Source: Micavibrio_A sp964539025 (lineage in GTDB: Bacteria; Pseudomonadota; Alphaproteobacteria; Micavibrionales; Micavibrionaceae). From it: 64,000 bases of DNA. The notes under the pieces are model-generated. The model ran no database searches. It had not been told where the DNA came from and saw nothing but the letters and a program-made list of their open reading frames with translations. Location of the stretch: positions 15,659 through 79,658 of the forward strand of contig CAZIFA010000011.1 of assembly GCA_964539025.1 (NCBI GenBank), read 5' to 3'. This document shows, piece after piece, positions 15,329 to 22,719 of this stretch. Within the stretch, counting starts at the first letter, position 1, and each line of letters begins with the position of its first letter. A program made the translations under genes and the position numbers.

Positions 15329-16246
15329 ATGCAAAAATACGACTTCGCCGCCTTGAAACAATCCGTCAATTTGAGCCAGTACGCCGCAGGGCAGGGCTAT
15401 GAACTGGACAGGAAGAAATCCACCAGATCATCGCTTGTTATGCGCCATGCGGCCACAGGGGACAAAATCATCGTATCCAAGAAAGGCGCGAACTGGGTTT
15501 ATTTCTCGGTTCACGACGACCGCGACAACGGGACAATCGTTGATTTTATCGAAAAGCGCACCAGCAAATCCTTGGCGGAAATCGGCAGGGAGCTTGCGGC
15601 ATGGTCAGGCGGGGCAGGAGCCTTGCCCGTTTATGCTATTCCAGACGTTCAGGAGCAGGTTTATGACGTTGCCCGCATACGGCGCGCCTTCCAATGGATG
15701 AAGCCCACCACGGCGCATCCTTACCTGATAAACGAGCGAAAAATCCCCGACGATGTTTTGAAACACCCGCGCTTTGCAGGGCGCATCTTTCAAGACCGTT
15801 ACGGAAACGCCGTATTCCCTCACCAGAACGGGCAGGGGCTTTGCGGCCTTGAACTGAAAAACTCCGATAAAGGCGTTTTCATGCGCGGGAGTGAAAAGGC
15901 TTTGTGGCTTGGCAATATCGACCCTGCCGACACGGTTTTAATCCTCGCAGAAGCCGCCATCGACGCCTTGAGCCATTTCGCCATGTTCAGACCAGATAAC
16001 GCATCCTATGGGGCTGTATCGGGGGGGATGAAGGACAACCAGTTTTCTTGCCTTATGAATATTGTCCAGAAAATGCCGAAACTGGAAAAAATCATCCTTG
16101 CCGTTGACCATGACCAAGGCGGGGTAAAAATCGCCAGCCGGATTGAAAGCTACCTTGAAGGCAAATTTGCGGGTTTAATCATCACGCATCTTCCCAAGGA
16201 CGAAGGAATGGACTGGAACAACGTCCTGAAAGGGGAGGGCAAATAA
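15329..16246 (+). CDS. DUF3991/TOPRIM domain protein (primase-like)
   Basis: A 305-residue protein. Residues ~10-90 are the DUF3991-like region (LSQYAAGQGYELDRKKSTR, DRDNGTIVDFIEKRT). Residues ~200-290 are a TOPRIM fold with the first acidic motif in LILAEAAIDALS (Glu) and the second in LAVDHDQGG (D-x-D). Such proteins are encoded in leading regions of conjugative elements and are thought to act as primase-like or ssDNA-processing enzymes after entry. The catalytic acids appear intact; an N-terminal zinc finger is absent. Confidence 0.8.
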   Translation: MQKYDFAALKQSVNLSQYAAGQGYELDRKKSTRSSLVMRHAATGDKIIVSKKGANWVYFSVHDDRDNGTIVDFIEKRTSKSLAEIGRELAAWSGGAGALPVYAIPDVQEQVYDVARIRRAFQWMKPTTAHPYLINERKIPDDVLKHPRFAGRIFQDRYGNAVFPHQNGQGLCGLELKNSDKGVFMRGSEKALWLGNIDPADTVLILAEAAIDALSHFAMFRPDNASYGAVSGGMKDNQFSCLMNIVQKMPKLEKIILAVDHDQGGVKIASRIESYLEGKFAGLIITHLPKDEGMDWNNVLKGEGK

Positions 16247-16247
16247 T

Positions 16248-16403
16248 ATGTTTAATCACAATAAAATCAGGACAACCCAAATCACGATTTACACCGCCGC
16301 CCAAAACGAGGAGGCCGCCAATCAAATTGTGATGGAAGCAGAACTTTGTCCCCGCAGCGCGATTAAGAGCGTCAGGAGATTGAAACGACCGCCAAAAATT
16401 TAG
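16248..16403 (+). CDS. Small 51-residue hypothetical protein
   Basis: The ATG follows the TOPRIM stop with GGGGAGGG about 6 bases upstream. It encodes a basic peptide (MFNHNKIRTTQITIYTAAQN ... IKSVRRLKRPPKI). The strong ribosome binding site and coupling to the previous gene argue for translation. No family recognised; the basic C-terminus suggests nucleic-acid binding. Confidence 0.5.
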   Translation: MFNHNKIRTTQITIYTAAQNEEAANQIVMEAELCPRSAIKSVRRLKRPPKI

Positions 16404-16422
16404 GCGTAAACCAACACCACAG

Positions 16423-16449
16423 AAACCGCCTTTCCGGGGCGGTTTTTTT
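16423..16449 (+). terminator. Intrinsic terminator at end of the leading region
   Basis: AAACCGCC / GGCGGTTT with an internal TTTCCGG loop, followed by a run of T. It closes the + strand gene group before the probable oriT. Confidence 0.75.
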
Positions 16450-16747
16450 GCGTCTGGTGAATCCGGCGTGCAGACCATGCAGCGACCGGCGGCACGATCG
16501 ACGGCGAACGGGACGGCGGGATGATAAGGGGATTAGAGGGTAAGAGTAGAGTTAAACAAGATAAAAGATATAAATTACATTTATATTGATTCATCTGTTT
16601 TTATTGTAGAAATTCCAAGTTATAGAGAGTTGCAATAGGTGAAAATAAGTTGTATTGTAGGGAAGGATTAAACCGCGATTTTTACGAGCGAATTTTATGC
16701 TGATCGACAGATTGCACAGCGTTGGAAGAGGAGCAGGATTGGAGGAC
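16450..16747. other. Probable oriT-containing intergenic region
   Basis: The ~300 bases between the terminator and the relaxase start hold no convincing gene. The first third is GC-rich with short repeats of GGCGG/GACGGCG. The rest is strongly AT-rich with GATTAGAGGGTAAGAGTAGAG and GTAGGGAAGGATTAAACC. MOBP relaxases normally nick just upstream of their gene. I could not find an exact ATCCTG-type nick hexamer; TAATCCTTCC on the minus strand is the closest. Location is inferred from gene order. Confidence 0.4.
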
Positions 16748-18748
16748 ATGGGGCCTCTGATCGTGACGAAAGACACTGCGCGCAAAGCGATCTTCGCGAA
16801 GCTCAATCGCGGCGGCGGTATCGCCTCGGCGTCTTCAAACAAGAGAATGGTGCGCCGTGGTTTAATGACTCGTGGCAATTCTTTCGTGGGATTTTCGTCC
16901 GGTCAGCGCGTCGTGGTGAAGGCCAGATATGTGAAACACAAGGCCGGTGCCATGAGCGCGGGTGGCGGTGCAGCCAGCCTTCGGGATCACCTGAAATACA
17001 TTTCCAGAAATGAAGCCGGCAAGGATGGCGAGAAGGCCGTCCTGTTCAATGATCAGGAAGAGGGTTTGGACCGGAAGGGGTTTCTGGAACTTTGCCAGAA
17101 TGACCGCCACCACTGGCGCTTTATCATTTCACCGGAGAACGGCCACGATATCGAGGACTTCCACGGCTATGTCCGCGGGGTGATGAAGCTGGTCGAAAAA
17201 GACCTTCAAACATCCCTTACTTGGACGGCGGCCGTACACTATGACACGGACGATGTTCACGCCCATGTGATCGTGCGGGGTGTGAATGATCGGGGCGAGG
17301 ATCTGGTGATCGGGCAAGATTACGTTAAGGAAGGTTTCCGGCGCCGGGCGCAGGAAGTGGCAACCGAACTCCTGGGCGAGCGGTCTTTGGACGAAATTCG
17401 AAAAAGCCAGGAGAAAGAGGTGGAGGCCTTGCGGGTCACTTCTTTGGACCGGTTCATGGCAAATCAGATGGGCGACGAGCGTATGCTGGATGTTCGCGCC
17501 AAGACCAATTTTGGAAAATCCATATTCTACGAAGGCCTCATCAAAGGACGGTTGCGCTTTTTGGCCGCGTCTGGTTTGGCCGTCGAACAGCCGCCGGGGG
17601 TTTATATGCTCAAAGAAGATTATCAGGACGACCTTAGAGCGATCGCGCAAAAGAACGAGGCGGTCAAACGTCTGTATCCCAAGATTCAGGATCATGCGCG
17701 CCTCGATGGTCTGTCTGTTTATGTCATGAAAGACGGGCAGGGGCCGGAGGTCAGCGGTAGGATCGTGGACAAAGGCATTATGGATGAGCTGTACGACCGT
17801 AAATATGTCGTGGTTGAGGATATGTCCGCCAATCTGCATTTTGTGGCGGTCGGTGATGCCAGATCCTATGACAAGGCCGAGAAGGGGTCTTTGGTCACGA
17901 TCAAGCCGGGCACGCAAGCTACCGGCAAGGCCGACCAGAATATCAAGATGATCGCGGATATGAACGGCGGCATTTACGATGTTGTGGTCCACAAGGCACA
18001 TGTCGAGAACGAAATGAAATTCATTCCCGAAGAAGACAGGGAGCAGTATGTCGATTACCACTTGAAACGACTGGAAACGCTCGAGAAGAACGAGATCGTG
18101 AAGCCGATGGATGGCGGACGCTACGAGATTCCGGTCGATGTGATTGCTCAAGGCGAGGAACTGACCAAGAAAATCAACGAGCGCGAGAAGAAACGTTACT
18201 ATCCGCACATGAATGTTTTGAGCGCGGAGCCGGTCGAGCGTCTTGTTCATGCCGAGAAGAAAACATGGCTGGACAAAGAATTGTTCAAACAGGCCAAAAA
18301 AGGACCATCTATACCTTACGATACCGGCGTGTCGCAGGCCTTGGCAGAGCGCCGCGATTGGCTGGTCAAGCAAGACCTGGCCTTTATCCAGTCGAACGGG
18401 GAATTTGCCCTGCGCGGGAAAGCCCTGCAGCAGCTCGATACGATGGAAGTCTATGCGGCCGGACGCAAGCTCGCCAAGAAATTCGGAGTGGAATTCAGCG
18501 ATAAGCGGGTCAAGCTCGATCAACCTGTGCAGTATGGCGGTTTCGTCAAACTCGAAACCGGCACATGGGCGATCGTATCGCAGGGCAAAGAGCTACAGCT
18601 GGCGCACGTCGATCGCGAACCGAAACTGGAGCGTGGCGATATGGCTGTCTTGAAACAGGCCGAAGGCAAGCTGGAATTGCAAAATGCACCTGCCCGCGCA
18701 AAATCGAAAGCTCGCACGAAAGACAAAGATCAGGAAATGGAGTTGTAA
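16748..18748 (+). CDS. Relaxase, VirD2/DUF3363 (RlxS-like) type
   Basis: The start is placed at MGPLIVTKDTARKA because GGAGG lies five bases upstream; an in-frame ATG 17 codons earlier has no such site. The protein has 666 residues. The N-terminal ~250 residues form the relaxase: RVVVKARYVKHKAG, a DHLKYISRNEAG segment, then WTAAVHYDTDDVHAHVIVRG, the histidine-bearing motif (H-x-D..VH-x-H) that binds the metal. The rest is the DUF3363-type region with long helices and repeated domains. It nicks oriT and pilots the strand to VirD4. It is followed after three bases by an accessory gene. Confidence 0.88.
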   Translation: MGPLIVTKDTARKAIFAKLNRGGGIASASSNKRMVRRGLMTRGNSFVGFSSGQRVVVKARYVKHKAGAMSAGGGAASLRDHLKYISRNEAGKDGEKAVLFNDQEEGLDRKGFLELCQNDRHHWRFIISPENGHDIEDFHGYVRGVMKLVEKDLQTSLTWTAAVHYDTDDVHAHVIVRGVNDRGEDLVIGQDYVKEGFRRRAQEVATELLGERSLDEIRKSQEKEVEALRVTSLDRFMANQMGDERMLDVRAKTNFGKSIFYEGLIKGRLRFLAASGLAVEQPPGVYMLKEDYQDDLRAIAQKNEAVKRLYPKIQDHARLDGLSVYVMKDGQGPEVSGRIVDKGIMDELYDRKYVVVEDMSANLHFVAVGDARSYDKAEKGSLVTIKPGTQATGKADQNIKMIADMNGGIYDVVVHKAHVENEMKFIPEEDREQYVDYHLKRLETLEKNEIVKPMDGGRYEIPVDVIAQGEELTKKINEREKKRYYPHMNVLSAEPVERLVHAEKKTWLDKELFKQAKKGPSIPYDTGVSQALAERRDWLVKQDLAFIQSNGEFALRGKALQQLDTMEVYAAGRKLAKKFGVEFSDKRVKLDQPVQYGGFVKLETGTWAIVSQGKELQLAHVDREPKLERGDMAVLKQAEGKLELQNAPARAKSKARTKDKDQEMEL

Positions 18749-18751
18749 TCC

Positions 18752-19171
18752 ATGGCAAAAAAAGAAAAGCCGGTACAAAAGACAATGTATTGGGATTCGG
18801 ATGTATGGGCTGCCTTGGAAAAACATGACAAGCAGACCAAAACAAATAATATGACAGCAACGGTCAACGATGCTGTCCGTTTTGCGCTATTCCCGGAATA
18901 TCGTAGCGATCGTGACAAGGATGTAGTGAAGTTAATGCAGGATGTGCGGGCCTCATTATACGAACACCGGAAGAACACTGCGCGGGATCTCATGATTTTG
19001 CAGGAAGGACTTTTTCAGTTTGTGGATGTATTCTTCCAGCATACACATTCCATTCCCAAGGATGAGCTGGCCGCGGCGAAAGCACAGGCAAAAGCGCGGC
19101 TCGATGATTTTATGGAGCAGTTGGTTCGTAAGATGCAGGATCCTAAACGCCAAGCGAAGGAGAAAGAGTAA
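18752..19171 (+). CDS. Relaxosome-associated small protein (putative)
   Basis: A 139-residue protein starting three bases after the relaxase stop and overlapping the next ATG by one base. The N-terminal ~45 residues (TMYWDSDVWAALEKHDKQ then NMTATVNDAVRFAL) resemble a ribbon-helix-helix DNA-binding unit. The remainder is a long helical region ending in a charged coil (AAAKAQAKARLDDFMEQL). Position and fold suggest an oriT-binding accessory protein; this is inference. Confidence 0.6.
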   Translation: MAKKEKPVQKTMYWDSDVWAALEKHDKQTKTNNMTATVNDAVRFALFPEYRSDRDKDVVKLMQDVRASLYEHRKNTARDLMILQEGLFQFVDVFFQHTHSIPKDELAAAKAQAKARLDDFMEQLVRKMQDPKRQAKEKE

Positions 19172-19470
19172 TGGCCTTACATAAGAAGGGTAATCTGATC
19201 TTAACGGACGATGAGAACTACGATTACACGATTTTTAAATGGAGAGTGGGACTCTTTATTCTTGGCAGCCTCTATTTTGGATTTAACATTTATAGATATT
19301 TTCCAGCAGACTGGCCCAAGGTATTGAAATTCATTCTTGTTATTGCTGCAGGTGGTACTTGTGGTGCGATCCTTGCCTATTTTGCCAAACAAATAGATGT
19401 TTTATTCTCCTGGATTGTGCTCTTGGGGATTTTAGGCGGTATTGGATACTGGATCTGGAATTTAATCTAA
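19171..19470 (+). CDS. Small inner-membrane protein
   Basis: A 99-residue protein with a short charged cytoplasmic N-terminus and three predicted membrane segments (VGLFILGSLYFGF, LKFILVIAAGGTCGAILAYF, FSWIVLLGILGGIGYWIW). The start overlaps the previous stop (TAATG). No family recognised. Its place in the relaxase operon suggests a transfer-associated role. Confidence 0.65.
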   Translation: MALHKKGNLILTDDENYDYTIFKWRVGLFILGSLYFGFNIYRYFPADWPKVLKFILVIAAGGTCGAILAYFAKQIDVLFSWIVLLGILGGIGYWIWNLI

Positions 19471-19482
19471 CCTTGAAAGGTT

Positions 19483-19866
19483 ATGTCGGATAAAATGTCT
19501 AGCAAAACAGAGAAAATACTAGCGGCGAGATTCGCAAAGACGCTGACGGCTATGTGTGTCCGTCATACAGAAATTGAAGATATTCATGCTGGAATATCTC
19601 CTGTCACAAAAGCGGGTGATTATTCCGATGTAAAAGTGATTGATGCCGAGGGACGTGAAATTCCTTGGAATGCAGTGTCACGCATTTCAGACGATGAAAT
19701 GAAAATTTTAATGAAAAAAATCGTCAATCGTTTGTACACGTTTTTCATTCAGGAAGAGGATCCCCGCTTTAGGCGGCAGACTGAGTATTATGAGAGGGTT
19801 TCCCAATCATGGGATGCGCCAGTGCCGGAAATAGATCCAGCCCTAGACTGCCAATCGAAAAATTAA
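19483..19866 (+). CDS. Hypothetical protein with duplicated 3' end downstream
   Basis: A 127-residue soluble protein, not recognised. It is helical at both ends with a short beta segment (SDVKVIDAEGREIPWNAV). The last ~30 residues (YYERVSQSWDAPVPEIDPAL) reappear in diverged form at 21.8 kb, after the second AbiE pair. The 3' end of this gene therefore looks like the place where the AbiE cassette was recombined in. It belongs to the relaxase operon. Confidence 0.6.
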   Translation: MSDKMSSKTEKILAARFAKTLTAMCVRHTEIEDIHAGISPVTKAGDYSDVKVIDAEGREIPWNAVSRISDDEMKILMKKIVNRLYTFFIQEEDPRFRRQTEYYERVSQSWDAPVPEIDPALDCQSKN

Positions 19867-19893
19867 TTATTAGTTTATATAATACTGTTTTTG

Positions 19894-19908
19894 CGGCGAT
19901 TATCGCCG
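19894..19908. promoter_or_regulatory. Putative AbiEi operator 1 (copy 2 system)
   Basis: A 15-bp palindrome, CGGCGAT-T-ATCGCCG, in AT-rich DNA upstream of the second abiEi. Its partner lies 73 bp downstream, centre to centre (about seven helical turns). Confidence 0.6.
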
Positions 19909-19966
19909 TATAATTATATTTTTATAAATTAATGTATATGTTATAGTTTATAGATATTAATAAGTG

Positions 19967-19981
19967 CGGCGATAATCGCCG
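19967..19981. promoter_or_regulatory. Putative AbiEi operator 2 (copy 2 system)
   Basis: CGGCGAT-A-ATCGCCG, identical to operator 1 apart from the central base. It lies eight bases before the abiEi start. Repression by AbiEi binding to paired inverted repeats is established for this family. Confidence 0.6.
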
Positions 19982-19989
19982 TAAATGAT

Positions 19990-20901
19990 ATGGATTGTAA
20001 ACTTATGGCATTGAAGATTGAAAGAAAGCGAGAACTATTGACGCTGCTGCCGGAATCCTTGCCCGTCACGCGGCAATGGCTTGCGCGGCAGGACACGGAT
20101 TTTAACCGCCATGCGATCGATAACCTTGTCAAAAGCCGCCAGCTTTTCCCTCTGGCACAAGGCGTCTATATGCGCCCCGGTACTACACCAACATGGGAGG
20201 GCCTTGTTTGTTTCCTGCAAAACGTCCTGAAAACAGATTTGACCGTTGGGGGATTAACAGCATTGGACTTGCGGGGGCTTGGTCATTACGTTGCCATGTC
20301 CAGCAAAAGGGTTGTGCATCTATACGGCAAAGATACCCTGCCCAAATGGGTCAACCATGTTTTACCCGGGATCGAGTTTGTCCGTCATACAGCACTGGTG
20401 GCATTTGACGGACTCGATCCTGGCGCATCCGGCCTTGTTAATGATGAATACGATACGGGCTTGAAAAAACTCTATAACGGGGATTCCTCACCTGAATCCC
20501 GACAAGCGCCGGCAGGACAAAAAAGCGCATGGCCCTTTATACGCTCTTCGCCAGAACGCGCCTATCTTGAAGTCCTGATGGATGTTCCTGATGCTGTGTC
20601 GTTTGAACATGCTGACCAGCTTATGCAGGGATTGACAACATTATCGCCACGTCGTCTTGAGAATTTGTTGAAGAAGGCGCAAAACGTAAAAGTGCGTCGG
20701 CTTTTCTTCTGGTTTGCTGAGCGCCATCAATATCCATGGTTCAAGAAACTACCCGACCCTTATACTCTGGATGAGCTAGGATTGGGCGCAGGAAATAGGA
20801 GTTTGGTCGAAGGCGGGAAACTTGATGCCAAATACAAGATAACCGTACCGGAGGAAATGTGGACGGAAACAACGAATACTATAAACAAGTCCAGCTTCTG
20901 A
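19990..20901 (+). CDS. abiEi: AbiEi-family antitoxin/autorepressor (copy 2)
   Basis: A 303-residue AbiEi homologue. The N-terminal DNA-binding region runs to about residue 85 (LPVTRQWLARQDTDFNRHAI, LFPLAQGVYMRPG). The conserved core is TVGGLTALDLRGLGHYV, then VVHLYGKDTLPKWVN, SPERAYLEVL and the C-terminal LSPRRLENLLKKAQNVKVRRL. A second in-frame ATG occurs five codons in, so the exact start is uncertain. It is homologous to the copy near 2 kb but clearly diverged, so the two are not a recent duplication. It overlaps the toxin gene by 43 bases. Confidence 0.9.
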   Translation: MDCKLMALKIERKRELLTLLPESLPVTRQWLARQDTDFNRHAIDNLVKSRQLFPLAQGVYMRPGTTPTWEGLVCFLQNVLKTDLTVGGLTALDLRGLGHYVAMSSKRVVHLYGKDTLPKWVNHVLPGIEFVRHTALVAFDGLDPGASGLVNDEYDTGLKKLYNGDSSPESRQAPAGQKSAWPFIRSSPERAYLEVLMDVPDAVSFEHADQLMQGLTTLSPRRLENLLKKAQNVKVRRLFFWFAERHQYPWFKKLPDPYTLDELGLGAGNRSLVEGGKLDAKYKITVPEEMWTETTNTINKSSF

Positions 20902-21776
20902 TCAGCGTTCTGCCCTTGGTGGCAAATGAAAAATGCTTTGCGCTGAAAGGTGGTACGGCGATCAACTTGTTTATACGGGATTTTCCCCGGCTATCGGTGG
21001 ATATTGATCTTGTCTATCTACCGATGGATGACCGCGATACGGCGCTTGCCAATATCACGGCGGGGCTGAACCGTATCGCGGATTCCATTCTGGCGGCCGT
21101 ACCAGGTACACAGATTCAGAAATCTTTTGAAAGCCGCGCCGATGCGTTGCGCCTGATCGTCAAACGGGGAGATGTTCAGATCAAGATTGAATTGTCGCCT
21201 GTTTTGCGCGGATCTGTATTCCCGGAAGAAATGAGAGAGGTTTCCGGAAAGGTAGAAGAACAGTTTGGTTATGTCGACATGCAAATGCTGTCTATACCCG
21301 ACCTTTATGCTGGAAAATTATGCGCCGCACTTGACCGGCAGCACCCGCGCGACTTGTTCGATGTGAAGTTTCTCTTGGAAAACGAGGGAATAACCGATGA
21401 CCTTAGAAAGACGTTTTTGGTTTACCTGATAAGTCACAACCGGACAATCGGGGAACTCTTGCGTCCGACTAGGAAGGACTTACGGGCTACCTATGAAAGC
21501 GAATTTGTCCGCATGGCACAAGTGGACGTGCCACTGGAAGAACTGGAAGCTGTTCGGGAAAGACTCATTTCCGGGCTGAACGATTCCCTGATAGATAATG
21601 AAAGGCGCTTTCTGCTGTCCTTTAAATCGCTGAAACCGGACTGGCCGTTGTTAGGCTTGCCGAACGTGGAGTTGCTGCCAGCTGTGCGTTGGAAGATGCT
21701 GAATCTTAGTAAAATGGATAAATTGCGTCATGCCCAAGCCTTACGCAATTTAGAGGATATTCTATATGGTGAGTGA
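20859..21776 (+). CDS. abiEii: AbiEii-family nucleotidyltransferase toxin (copy 2)
   Basis: A 305-residue toxin that starts at GTG inside abiEi with GGAGG four bases upstream, giving tight translational coupling. The NTase signature FALKGGTAINLF and the D-x-D pair in SVDIDL are present, followed by the DRQHPRDLFDV block. The family active site thus appears intact. The stop is directly followed by a fragment homologous to the end of the 19.5-kb gene, marking the edge of the inserted cassette. Confidence 0.9.
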   Translation: MDGNNEYYKQVQLLISVLPLVANEKCFALKGGTAINLFIRDFPRLSVDIDLVYLPMDDRDTALANITAGLNRIADSILAAVPGTQIQKSFESRADALRLIVKRGDVQIKIELSPVLRGSVFPEEMREVSGKVEEQFGYVDMQMLSIPDLYAGKLCAALDRQHPRDLFDVKFLLENEGITDDLRKTFLVYLISHNRTIGELLRPTRKDLRATYESEFVRMAQVDVPLEELEAVRERLISGLNDSLIDNERRFLLSFKSLKPDWPLLGLPNVELLPAVRWKMLNLSKMDKLRHAQALRNLEDILYGE

Positions 21777-21896
21777 TACAAATCACCTTTCCAAGAGCGA
21801 TATGCATATTTTGAGAAGGTTTCCCAATCATGGGATTCGCCCAAACCGGAGCTTGATCCGGCCCTGGATTGCACAAAAGATAAAAAATCCGGATAG
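21777..21896 (+). pseudogene. 3' fragment homologous to the end of the 19.5-kb gene
   Basis: An open frame without a start codon begins right after the toxin stop and reads ERYAYFEKVSQSWDSPKPEL then DPALDC before TAG. The intact gene ends with YYERVSQSWDAPVPEIDPAL and DC, about 75% identical here. The fragment is therefore the displaced original or alternative 3' end, separated from its gene body by the AbiE pair. Confidence 0.7.
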
Positions 21897-22031
21897 TCTT
21901 ATCGGGGTTTTCTATCCTGATTTATATAAGAATTAAAAACACTTATATGATATTTAGCCGCTTGCGTATTCTGTACATAGCTAGGACATGAGTGCTGGTA
22001 TTTTATATAATTTAGGATTATACCATCCTCC

Positions 22032-22715
22032 ATGCCTCATATTACCGGAAATCAGATGCGCGCCGCGCGCGCCCTTATGAATTGGAGCCAAAGCGACCTT
22101 GCAGATAAGGCGGGTCTTTGGCATCCAACGATTGCGAATATTGAAACTGGAAAAACTACGCCGAGTAAAGCAACACTGGATAAGATTTCCGGTGTTTTTA
22201 TCAATCATGGTTTAGAGTTTCTGGATGGGGAGGGCGTCAAGAAGAAAACGGAGACAGTCCTGACGCTCTCTGGTGAGAGCGATTTCGAAAGATTTTACGA
22301 CCTTGTGTACGATGCCGCCAAAACAACTGGCGGCCAAATTTTTATAAGCAATGTCGATGAGCGTATCTTCGATGAATTTGTGCAGCCCGAATTTGATAAA
22401 TTCCACATGCACAGGATGGAACAAATCCGAAGAAATATAGATTTTCGCACGCTTGTTAAGGAAGGGGATGATTACCTTCCCGCAAAAGGCTATTCCAAAT
22501 ACAAATGGCTTGCCGCCGAGAAATTTGCAAACACCCCTTTTTATGTATTCGCAGACTATCTTGCCATCATCATTATGATCGATGAGCCGATGATTATTCT
22601 TATCAAGAATCAGAAAGTGGCCGATCTATATAGAGAGAAATTCCTAATTCAATGGGAATCCGCGAAGAAACCGATTTTACCCGAAAGACCAAAAGGGAAA
22701 AAGAAAACGGCCTAA
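22032..22715 (+). CDS. XRE-family transcriptional regulator with C-terminal domain
   Basis: A 227-residue protein. Residues ~5-62 form a Cro/CI-type helix-turn-helix (QMRAARALMNWSQSDLADKA, TIANIETGKTTPSKATLDKI). The C-terminal ~150 residues are an alpha/beta domain of unknown class with a FERFYDLVYDA segment and hydrophobic strands near the end (YLAIIIMIDEPMIILI). It converges on the virD4 end of the T4SS operon, with four bases between stops, and is a candidate regulator of transfer genes. Confidence 0.75.
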   Translation: MPHITGNQMRAARALMNWSQSDLADKAGLWHPTIANIETGKTTPSKATLDKISGVFINHGLEFLDGEGVKKKTETVLTLSGESDFERFYDLVYDAAKTTGGQIFISNVDERIFDEFVQPEFDKFHMHRMEQIRRNIDFRTLVKEGDDYLPAKGYSKYKWLAAEKFANTPFYVFADYLAIIIMIDEPMIILIKNQKVADLYREKFLIQWESAKKPILPERPKGKKKTA

Positions 22716-22719
22716 ATTT

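Noticed and set aside
16450..16747. Assignment of a precise nick site
   Set aside because: No exact VirD2/TraI-type ATCCTG core was found on either strand; only the region, not the base, can be proposed.
17129..18523. 464-codon minus-strand open frame opposite the relaxase
   Set aside because: It is entirely antisense to a gene with intact relaxase motifs; the sequence shows no domain and its length reflects codon bias of the real gene.
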